This document shows, piece after piece, positions 47,866 through 59,800 of a stretch of 64,000 nucleotides of DNA. The notes below the pieces were generated by a model. It was not told the DNA's origin and did not search any database. It saw only the letters and a list, made by a program, of their open reading frames with translations. The position numbers and the translations under genes were made by a program. The stretch covers positions 3,782,001-3,846,000 of the forward strand of contig NC_061474.1 in NCBI RefSeq assembly GCF_022581195.2, read 5' to 3'. This stretch comes from Helicoverpa zea (lineage: Eukaryota > Arthropoda > Insecta > Lepidoptera > Noctuidae). Within the stretch, counting starts at the first letter, position 1; each line of letters begins with the position of its first letter.

Positions 47866-50800
47866 TTAAACAAGATTACAACTTGAATTATTTTTATGTC
47901 TCACGTGTGGGTTTCCGAACGCCCCACAGCATTGATGGTGGTTCACATTCTTTGTATGGTGGTGTCCATGAGGATGAACGTTCCCTTGTTGGAGCTGCTG
48001 TTTCTCCTTATTAGAGAAGTCTCTGGGGACCTGTTTATTAAATGAACAGCTTTTGTTATGCCCAGGAGCTATTCGCGCCTTGAATCTCCCAACTTTGCCA
48101 GGTTTTGGATGATTTTCAGCTAAATCTTGGGTGCAAATGTGAGGTACTTGATTCATATCGTTGTGGGCGTCTTGGTACTCGGTGTCTGTTTCTGAGGACA
48201 GAAATGCTTGCGTTAGTTGACAATACTTCTAACTTTAACTCCAAGCTTCAGAGGTAGACACGAGACAAGCGTATCGTCAAATAATATTAATCTTGTTAAT
48301 TTAAATTTCATGGAGTTTATTCAGAGTATTATTAGATAACGTTAATATGACATTCATAAGAGGTTATCTGTATCCCTTCTTAATAGATTCAATTTAACTA
48401 CCAAGTAGTTTTGATAAATGATTTTGTGCAAGCATGATACATAGACGACTTCATATTTGACATCTGCATACAAGCTTTTATCTCTAATTTTGTTATAGCT
48501 TTACTATTTTCTATAACCTTACCTATTTCATCACCACTATGCTTGGCTGTGAGTGAAGAAGCAGTGTCAGCTCTGAGCGTGGAGTACGAGTCACCGATTG
48601 CAGGAGGAGCTGATCTCGAAGGTGAGATCCTCGCGACGCACTGTTGGATTAGCGTGAAGCATCCGAACGTTAGCCGAGGGCTATCTAACGACATCTAGAA
48701 CATTTCAGCGGTCAAACTAACTGATCCTCAATTTGGTCGGTTAATATCCCACCACCAAATTCTTTACGATCTTTTCCACCACCGAAATGTTTGAGCAATT
48801 TTGGTTTCAAGCAGGGTAAGTTCCCTTCAAAGCAATCAGTGAGATATTCTGTGAAAAGCAAAATATAAAGTGACCATGCACATGCTTGACTCCAGAAATA
48901 TACATTAAAGTATAGATAAAAAATATGAAGTTCTTTCATATGTATGTTATTGATAGAGATATAACTCACCCCTTCCGTCAAATTGCCGATGTCCCGGTCT
49001 TTAGGTTGTGGCGCAGTGTCAACTCTGCAAGGGGACGTCGAACTGTAACTTAAGATATATCTTCATTTTATAACAGAACTGCTAAGGAAATAATAATAAA
49101 AAATACTATAATGTAGAACCAAAGAAACAATGCCAATATCGAAAGCTACGAATAATAGTAAAAGTACATGGGAATTCAATGATAAATAATTACCATATTG
49201 ATGAATTGAGACTGTCAATAGTTCTTTGTGGATCCACAGATTCTGCGTCCGTCCACATTCCAGCTACACTTGTTGAGTTTGATCTGGATTCTATAAAATA
49301 ATATTATCACTCATTAAATAAAGCTTACAAATGTATTATTTTAAGACTGGCTGAATATAAGGGATTAATCACCTCTTTCCCTCTCAGTCCTATTAGGCGA
49401 GTTAGCTATACTCCTCCTAGCTACATCTTGGAAGGTGACAGGAGAATACATCCGCCTATCTTCCACCGGTGACGTCATTGTCGTTTTAGGAGTATTCGAT
49501 ATCTGGGAGCTCCTCACAACCGCGTTCTGTACTGCCATCAAGTTCCCAGAACTATTCACTAAAGAATTTGGTCCGGAATTCACGGCGTTTGGAAGATGAT
49601 TTTCTGAGTTTTGGATTCTACTGTTATTTTGGGCTTCTTTGTTATTCATTTGTTGCGCTGAATGTTCTGCGATGCTGTCTCTGACGTCAGCAGCTTTCTC
49701 CCATTCTAGTTCAGTACCAGAGGTGAGTTGTGGTGATATGACCTTTGTTAGTGAGGGTCGGGACTCGCGACCTTCCAGCCAGTATGTTTTCATTGCACCT
49801 GCAACAGTTTGTTTTGACTTATGAGAAACGTTGCTTAGTTGACTCGTAGAATTTTAGAGCCCGAAATTATAAGGTCACATCGTATTAAATAGATAGAAAT
49901 TTAGACAAAAAACAGCGGTATGAAAACACAACAATAAACTTGACCACCAACGTGTTATTTTTGCACTTACCTACTACATATGTATAAGTTGTGATAATAT
50001 AGAAAATGAAAAAAAAAAAATGTTATTGACCCAGACGGAAAAAAACTTATAATATATCCTTACCTTTTCCTTTAACCTGAATCTCTCCCCTCTCCGTCAC
50101 CATATAGGAAGGTGAAAGCAGTTCCTGCGTGGTCTGCGAGATATGTATCCTCATGGCTTCTGACGTGGACTCCATCCTCGAGGCAGTGTTCACCGAGTCC
50201 CCGAACAGACAGTATCGAGGCATCTTCAGGCCTACTATACCAGCTACCACTGCCCCTGAATGTACTCCTACTCTGATTGATAGATGAGATCCTGGAAAGG
50301 TTAGATTGATTCTTAAATTAGGTCAATAGGTAGGTAATTTTGAGTGAAAAAAAAAATTATTTGTAAAAGATTCAAACATTTCGGTGTAAAAATTATTATA
50401 CCTAATATATATGTAAACTAATATTGTAAAGCGGAAGAGTTTTTTGATTGCCCTAATTGCAGTAACTACTGGCTCGCTATGATAAATTCAGTGTTAGATA
50501 GCTCCATTTTCAAGGAAAGCTTAAAGTGAGAGTAGTTCCCAACGGATACAGGTGAGAGGTCTGGCGAAAGCTATTGATAAGGTGAGAAAGAAAAAGATAA
50601 CGAGATTATGTGATAATAAAATAACTATCTTGTCTCATAAGGTGCTTCAAGTAAGTTATCAGCCATACTCACCGGTGCTAGGATCTTTCAAGTCAGTGAT
50701 AGCGTCGACCATGTCAAGCGCCATGTCACACACCTTCTCAGCATGATTGTCTTCCTTCTCCGGAGCCCCTGACACCACCATGTAGGCGTCACCTATTGTT

Positions 50801-53800
50801 TCTACCTGAAAATTACGTTACTACTACACCCTCCGAGCCTTTTCCCAACTATATTGGAGTCGGCCTCCAGTCTAACCGGATTCAGCTGAGTACCAGTGCT
50901 TTATAAGAAGCGACTACAACCAGCAACCCAATACCCCTTGGTTAGACTGGTGTCAGACTTACTGGCTTCTGACTACCCTAACGACTGCCAAGGATGTTCA
51001 ATGACAGCCGGGACCTACAGTTTAACGTGCCATCCGAAACACAGTCAATGGTGTCTAAGATATACTTAGAAAGTACATACAAACTTAGAAAAGTTGCATT
51101 GGTACTTGCCTGACCTGGAATCGAACCCGCGCCCTCATACTCGAGAGGTTGGTTCTTTGCCCACTAGGCCACCACGAATTGCCTTGCTTGCTGTTTGACT
51201 TGCTTGAAATTACGTTACTACTGTTACTGCCCTTTCACACGGCAGTCCAGTTTTGCGGGGCCGGCATTTTACTGTATCCTGCAAAACTGAACTACGTGTG
51301 AACGCAGCGTCCGTTTTTGCAGGATTCCCGCTTTTTACTGGACGAACGATCCAGTTTCAAGTGACAAAACCGAATCGCACAAATCGAAGGGAACATCATT
51401 TTGCAGGATCCTGCATGCGGTTTGCTCGTGTGAACACTAGCATATAATATCTTTTGCGATCAAACAGGATACTGCAAAAAACGGTATCCTGCAAAAAACA
51501 GGACTGCCGTGTGAAAGGGCCGTTAGATGTAAAATAATGTTGGTAAAGTTTCTGGTCAAGTTTGGATACAAGGAATAATGTTTTCATCATTTGCGCAGTC
51601 TTTTTCTAAGCTATGTTGATGTCGGCTTCCAGTCTAACTGTACGCGGCTTAGTGACCATGTTTTACATGCAGTTATTGCCGACTCCTCAACCCAGTTTGC
51701 TGGGCAACCCCCCCTTGTTTAGACTGCTCTTCGATTTTATAGCTTACATTTTCTTTTGACAAAAGTATTCAAATCTTTTCCTTAATAAACATATCTATAT
51801 CTTTGACAGATAATATAATTAATCGTTAAATGAACTTACCTTATAAACCCTGTTCCTCTCGGTGAGGGTATCGAATATGGAGTACATGGCATTGAGCATG
51901 GAGACCACCTCCATGGGCGTGATGCGGGAACAGATCTCCGTGAAGGTCACCACGTCCGAGAACAGGATCGACACGCTGTCGAACATCTGGAGAAAAAAAA
52001 TACTGATGTTTAAACGCATCTTGATTTTTAATTTTGGTATACTTAGGCCCAAGTTGACCAACAACATTAAAGTTTTTCATATCGTTCACACTTCATTAAC
52101 AAAACATCGTAAGCTTAAAAACCAAAAAAGTGTGTGCGCTTTAGCGCGAGCCCACGATAGCTTGTGTTTCCAAACAAAGATTGCAGTTTTACTAACATTT
52201 TAGAAATGTTCTCAATTTAAGAAATGTTCGCAATTTGTTAACGTTTGCATGCTGTTGGAATATCGCCTTCACATAAAATAGCTTTAAACTTGAAAGCCTT
52301 ATTTCTATCGCAAAATGAGCGAACTACATAATCGCTGGACTAATAAACTGATCGTTTTATCTGAGTTCAGAGGCAGTCGACACGCACCAATGTTTGTACG
52401 CTGTGGGGCTAGTAAAACAGCGACCGAGGATGGAAACTACGGTTTAGGCAGTAGCTTCTAGTAATGAATACGAAAATCGTTTGTTTACGTTAAGATGGAT
52501 GTACTCTTGAGATAAAAGCTTAGGAGATAGATGGTAACGAAACAGGATGTTAATTTAAGTGGAATCTTGATGGTTTTACCTATAGATAGATCTTAAGTGT
52601 CACTTAAAAGGAGTATCAAAAGTTCAGTAAGTAATGACAAAACGCTAACTCTATGGCTGAACCCAGACACCTAATCCTAAGCAACCGCTATTTAATTCAT
52701 GTTTATAATATTAAAAGTTTACACTCGTTCGTCTGATTTCAAGTAAGGTTCACACATTACATAATTTGCAATGGAACTTATTTATAACATTTGTGGAGCG
52801 AAGTGACTATATTAGTGAATTCGAGTAGGTAGATAAGGAAATAAAGGAGAATACAAGGGAAGAAGAAGAAAAGGGGATGTACGGGGGTAGTTCTTAATGG
52901 ACGTAGGTACATAAGTAGTATATAGGGTAATAATAAAAGGCAGTATCAGAATAAGACTGACGACATCAGTAAATTAGGGTTGTAGGCATGCCCACTACGT
53001 ATGTAGGTTGAGCACTAATAGCAAACCAATTATTTATACATAACATTTGGCGAATTCTTATTCTACCGAAGTAGATAAACGTTTAATATTCGAGCAGTGT
53101 ACAAGGAAAATTGAGAACGCGCGTTTTATCAATATGATCGACAGCCATTGAGTTATTGTAACAAGATTTAGAAAAATATGTTTGCCGGCAGAATAGAAAT
53201 GATGTTTTGGGAAACAATAGGTAACAAGTTGGGAGAAACAATTGAAAGCAGTTGCCTGGTTTTTGGCAAATGTTATATAGGAACTTTATGTTTTAACCGG
53301 GTAAAACGGGTAAAAGCGAAATACTACGCACTGATTAATTACGAAATCTCAGAAACTATAAACTCCTACAAACTTAAAGGGTCGATTTTACCAAAATCTG
53401 CACTCACTATTCCTTCACTCTCATAGCCCGATGGGACGGCAATCCGACACCATCGGAGAGGGAGACATTTACGTGCTCTCCGATATAATACTATACTATA
53501 TACTATAATACTATATTAGATCGAATATTTTAGTACTTTATCCTTAACCACATCACTCAATTAGTTCAGTACTTAATGAAAAATTTCAAACATTTATTTC
53601 ATTAAAATCCCTAAGGCCATACATAGATTTTCACTGAAAATGCCAGTCCCGGCTTAGTGATCGATCTTTCCTATATTGGCAGAGTGTTTGCACGAGTCTC
53701 TGAACGTATGTTTGGCGATCAGAGATGATGAATCGAACGACCCCAGTGAACATCCTAGTGTGTACTTATGTACCCTGGTCATGTAGAATCTGACCCACAA

Positions 53801-56800
53801 ACCGAATGTAAGACTTATGACTTATGGGCTGCGGGATTGTTCGCGCGAGTTACCGCGGCCCTGGTACATAAAAGGCCTACGACGGAACACGACGGTTTTT
53901 AGTCAGTAAGAGTCTGACACTCCCTCACCGCTGCTGAGTGCTGGGCCACAGCGGGAGGGGTCATTTGATGATTTTTGACGTCGTTAAAAAAAAAGACATT
54001 TTTTTTTAGAATTGGTGGAAGTATCGCATTTATAACGAGCAATGCATGTATGATAAAGTGAACAATCCCTTATTATATTGTTAACTTCATCAACATCAGC
54101 ATTTTTATCCTCCTCTCACACAGGAAAGATTGAGCGTTGGTAATATAACTTAGTTGCTCCCATTTTCCTTAGTCTTTTCATTTCTTTATTCCGCAATTCA
54201 ATATATAACTCGACGTGGAAGAGATTCCTCAAATTGAAAACTTTGTGACGTACCTCACAAGTGTCTATAGGGTTCTCTCCATTTCTCAGCCTGTCAGCCA
54301 CCTGCTTCGGTATCATCTGGTACAACAGCTCGTCAGTCCTCTTCATTTCTTCGTCCAGTTTCCTCATGGACTCTTCTAACTTCTTACTCTTCTGCTGTTC
54401 TTGGTCTAACGCAAGTTTCAACTCCACTGACTGCTGTGTACCGGCTAACATCAGATCTCTGGAATTTTGGAAGGCAATTTTAAAGTTAGTAGGTACCAAA
54501 AACAAGTGAAGTCTACACAAATACATTGTACACACATACAAAGAACGCAAAAACAAGAGAAGTTTAAACACACGCATTCATACACTCAGATGCAACATAG
54601 TGCATTTATACTATACGTATGTACTATGCACACATAATGCACGAAGATATAGGTACAATAACAGAGATGAGAGTCATGGCGTCAAACGTAGAAAAGCTTT
54701 TAATTGCTTGGGTACGCAATTTTTGGTGAACAAGACATTGAAGTTTCTGTATCGTAAAAATTACCTGCTAAAGTCATGCATAGACAGATCGTTGATATAA
54801 AGCCCAGTAGACACGAGAGCAGCGAGGTCAGGCATCACAGGAGTTCCCAGGTACATCATCATTCGCCAGTTGTCCATATAGATCATCTGACCTGAATCAA
54901 TTCGAAGGTTTTAGATCATTCTGGAAGACTGGTGAAGATTAAGATGCTGAGGTATCTAAATATTAAAGGAAAGTAAGATAGGTTGAAATAAATCGTTGTA
55001 GAAGAAATATTGGAATAAGTATTTACAAAACCGTAAATTATATCGATATCATTCTATTTACAAAACAAATATTTCAGTTAGGTAAGTAAATATGTCGAGT
55101 TTACGAAGCATACATATCTAATGTATGTGAGAAATTGAAAAATGTAGGTCAAGAGTACCCCTTAGAAGTGCCCAAATATTTGATCAAATAGATTGGGGTT
55201 CCAAATATTACCTACTCTGAAGGAAATTCAAAAATATCAAACGAATAAAGGTGATAGATTTGTGCTTTCTAAACAACAAAATAATAGAGAATTAAAAAGT
55301 GTATCTGGTGATAACACCAAAGAATTTCGTGCTGGCAGTATTATGAAATGTCATAGCTATTCAGATTTCAGTCCGAGAGAAAGAAGAAGTATCAAAACAT
55401 AGATAGGATCCTCCTTTCCTTGCACTGTAATCTTGCTGACTTACTGCATATTTAAATAATCTATCTATCCATTAATTTGCCTACTAGCGATAGAATTTGG
55501 TCTCTAGTAAGTAAATCAAAAGATTGACAGAGTATTGGGAGCAGCCGTTAAACCATATCACAATACCGCCTTTTCTCTAAAGATAGATATTGTATTTACA
55601 TAATTGATTGCATGAACAACTAGTCGTGCGATATTTCATAGACTGTCAGGTGCCCAAGAGTCTACAGACAGATTTTGTGCGTATTCTCCTCTACCTTTGA
55701 GATGTAAATTAATAACGTCAGGTAGAGGTCTTCCGTCATACGCAAAGCGCTTCTTAGGCTGCATGCCTGCAACATTGCATCGAGTTAATTGTATTGTTGT
55801 AAAAGTGATTAAAAGAGATATGCTGTGCCCACCCCGAATAATAAAATGGGGTAATTGATTAGTCGCAAGAACGTCAATGTAATGTTCAATGTTCTCTTGT
55901 TTTACAAGTAACTGTCTTTCTTTTTTTATAAGGGGCAAACGGGAGAGGGATCGCCTGATGGGAGCGATTATTTACCGCCTATGGGTACGCGCAACACCAG
56001 AAGTACCGCAAGTGCATTGTCCACCTTAGATAAATATCGTCAAGCACTTGTTGTGTTTGACAATACCTACAAGTATATGATTTCTCCTTAGTCTTTTACA
56101 TAGGCTTTATTAATCCTATTCCCTACTATGATTATTTAGAGATATCTTAAATCTAGTCGCTAATTGCTAATCTCATCGAGTTGTATGAGTTATTTGCGGT
56201 GCCTGTGTGAAACGAGTTATTGCGGTTTTCGTGTAAATCTTGGTCTTTCCCTTTTTAATTTCCTTGCTGACTGTTATGAGTATTATGGGAAAATACGCTA
56301 ACATAATTTTGAAATTAGTTGATCAATAAGTTTTCCAAAAACAATCGCTTTTATGCTGCTTGTTAAATGGATAGTTTTGCGTTTGCCAAAATGTCAAGTC
56401 TAAATGCTAAAAACAATTAGAATTCTGTTTTGTTAGTGACCCTCATCATTGGAACTCAACCATTAAGTGGGTGGACGGACAATCCCTATGATTTTTTCCA
56501 TTTGTCCCTCCCTCGATTAATTATTATATGAGTAGATACCTAGGAACGAAGTGTAGTCCTCGCCCTAAAGTACTTGGAGCCAGATTATAGCGAAACTAAA
56601 ACTGGAGACCTCATAAATAATGATGACTCCTAGCTTGCTGAGCAAAGTCACTGTTAAACGATTTCAAACTTTGTTGCAAAGCTGACAAAGTCTAAATTCG
56701 TTTCGTGTAGTTTGATTCTATCAGGTTAGTCGGGATTGAGTTTGTCACTAGAGATATTGTTTTAATAATTTACTTGAGAATAAATAGTTTTGGAAGCTGC

Positions 56801-59800
56801 TATGTAACGCTTGCTTTTGCCGAGCGACGGTTTTACCAATGACAACTTTCGGCACGCAGATAAAAAGCTTGTCTGTAGTGTAGGTTACTCGATAAATGGG
56901 CTATCTAACACTGAAAGATTTTTACAAATCGGTCCGAAAGATTTGTAGGTACTACATGACGTTGCCAAGTACAGTTAACGCCAAACTTTACCTCCCCGAA
57001 GTTAGCTACCAAAATGAAATTGGCCATGAACCTATCGGAAAATTCCGATCACAATTTCACCAGATCAAAGTTAATTCAATGAAGAAGCTGTGGCTGTGAC
57101 TCAATGACATTGACGTGGGTTCGAATCCGGTTTGTTCAACTGTCAGATCGGAATCTTTCCCGTAAATTTGATGAGTGGGGAAAAATCGATGGTTTTTACA
57201 CCATGAGTGGGTATGTAGGTCATGTGTAAAACGTGGAGTATATTTTTGGAACTGATTATTTTGGTATCTGCATGAGTATAGAATTATTCGTATTTTATTT
57301 GTCATAAGAATGAGTTATTTTCGTACCTATTATTCGAATACGTAATGAGCAATGATCCCTTATGTAAATAGATTTTGAGCAAATGTGAAAAGATGTATTG
57401 TATTGCTCGAGTAACTGGGTTGAGGAGGTTAGATAGGCAGTCGCTGCTTGTAATATGCTGGGCCTCAGCTGCATAAGGTCAGACTGGAATCTAGCCCCAT
57501 ATTGTTGAGAAGAGACTAGGCCAATAATGAGTTATAAATTAAAAATAAATATATGACGAACTTCTGTTGATTTTCAAAACCTGGTAACCAATTTTTTCAA
57601 CAGTAGGTATAAAACTTACCTTTAAGCCTAAGGTTCTTATCAGTAGCTGCCTCAGTTTCATCAGATAGTCTTAACAGCTCGTTACGTTTGTCAGGAGCCT
57701 TCTCATGCATAACAGCCTCCACGGTCACCAGCTCGAAGATATTGTTGGTGCGGTTCAGAATCTGTGAGAAATGGTTTCCATGTAAAAACATGTTGTTGAT
57801 ATAGATTATAAATAAGGTACTGGGTTGTACTTGAGAACAATCCGGGATGATAGTGAAACTCAAATGTCGCTTAGTACTGTAACGTAGTTAGAAACTTTTT
57901 CATTTGTAAGGTTTTATTCGTTAGATATTTTTGATACTGACCGGGCAAGACCGGACAAGAATAAGTTTTTATATTGAAGTGTGTCACTTCACCCCCGAGT
58001 CAGAAAATAAACCAAAGTTAAAGTTTCTTTCAATCTTTTAATTGAAATATCCTGAAGATCCCCGGTTCCTAGCGCACCACGCGCTACAATTTGGTGGAGG
58101 CGCCGACGCCAAAGCCCCAGTATAATTTTCAGGTCATTACCGCGAAAAAGTCGCGTGGTGACACGACGTCGAAGACGGGAAGGAGAGCCTGGTAGGATAA
58201 TTCTGGGCATAAGTTCTGGTAGAATATCGTAACAAGGATAATAAAAAGAGCTAAGTGGAATTTTATTTATTTAATGTAGAAAAATGTCCGAAGAGATAAA
58301 ATTTTTCTCTGGAGTCGATGACATATCAGTCGACAACTTTCTTTTCGAATTTCGCACAATTGCGGCGATAAATAAATGGAAAAAACACGATTTTGCACTA
58401 CTACTAGGTGCATATTTGCAAGGTCCCGCTCTTGCATTTTACAAATATAATTACGTCGATGAGATCGAATATAAGGCCATATGCGACAAATTAAGGGCAG
58501 AATTCCCTTGTAATGTAAATTATGTAGAAAAATTCTACAACGCTCGACAGGAGCAAAAAGAAGAACCGTTGACATTTTATTATCGTCTGTGTGGCTTACA
58601 GACGAAAGCAAATGTTACGGACGATGATATTTTTGTGAAAACTTATTTAAAAGGTCTTATTTTTAAGTATAAGACCATGTTAAGCTCACAGATTTATGCA
58701 AACAAATCTGAGCTGCGTGAAACGCTGGTACAAGTGAGATATTTGTTCGGAAAAGAACAAAATCAAATTATCAATTTGCCTGTCATTCCACCGAGGAATG
58801 ATGACAGGAAATTCTATGACAAAGAACATGAAAGAAATGCCCCTTGTTCACATGTTAATACACATAATGCTTTTAGTGCGAAGAAAAACTCTGTAGCACG
58901 TGGTGCGCTAGGAACCGGGGAATAATTATCTTGCTCAAAATGAAAAACTGATTCGATATCACGACGTTTATTGCTTGGGCTCGAGAGGTGAAGTGACACA
59001 CTTCAATATAAAAACTTATTCTATGGAACAAATCGAATACATTTGAAATGATTGCCCGGTCAGTATCAAAAATATCTAACGAATAAAACCTTACAAATGA
59101 AAAAGTTTCTAACTACGTTACACGAGCTAAAGGGTCACCATAGTGACAAAAATAATGACAAAATGACATGTGACATTGATAACGAAATAAAGAAAATTAA
59201 TTATATTTATTTTCGAAATAAAATAAAAGCAAAGTATAATCGGAATAAAGTTTTGCAAAAGCTAGTATTACTATAGGTGAGAAACTTTGATAACGGTGAC
59301 TTATCCCTTCATCTGACACGTTAGCGTCCGGCGAAGTTGTAAGTTGTCAATACAGAGTTTTTCTTCGCTTGAAAGGTAATCCCTTCAGGACGGGTGTTCA
59401 CTTTGAATATCCTTTGCTATTAGAGGCACGTTTCGGGGCTTTTTGCGTGGTTTTGCCACGAAAAAGTTCACGATAACCTGTGTTCTCGAAGTGCAATTTG
59501 GCACAGATTAAATAACTCACAAACAGGTTATTGTAAACTATCCCGTTGTGAGGGACGTGTTTTTAATTTCCACGCATAGGTAAATTTTAAGTTAGGTTTA
59601 GGTAGGGACATTTAATATGATTGCCAGCCTACAGCTGCGCTTTTGTGATAAAGTTTCGACTTTATCCTAAGGGCGTAGCTCGTGTAACGTAGTTAAAAAC
59701 TTTTTCATTTGTAAGGTTTTATGCGTTAGATATTTTTGATACTGACCGGGCAATCATTTCAAATGTATTCGATTTGTTCCATAGAATAAGTTTTTATATT

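Noticed and set aside
53178..53426. 82-residue plus-strand frame
   Set aside because: AT-rich, no motif, ends in a dispersed repeat.
54116..54577. 153-residue frame taken as a stand-alone protein
   Set aside because: Only 54254-54458 is coding (cyclase coiled-coil exon); the flanks are intron read-through.
55636..55938. 100-residue minus-strand frame as an additional gene
   Set aside because: No recognisable domain or splice signals, lies in a cyclase intron and borders a dispersed repeat; cannot be supported.
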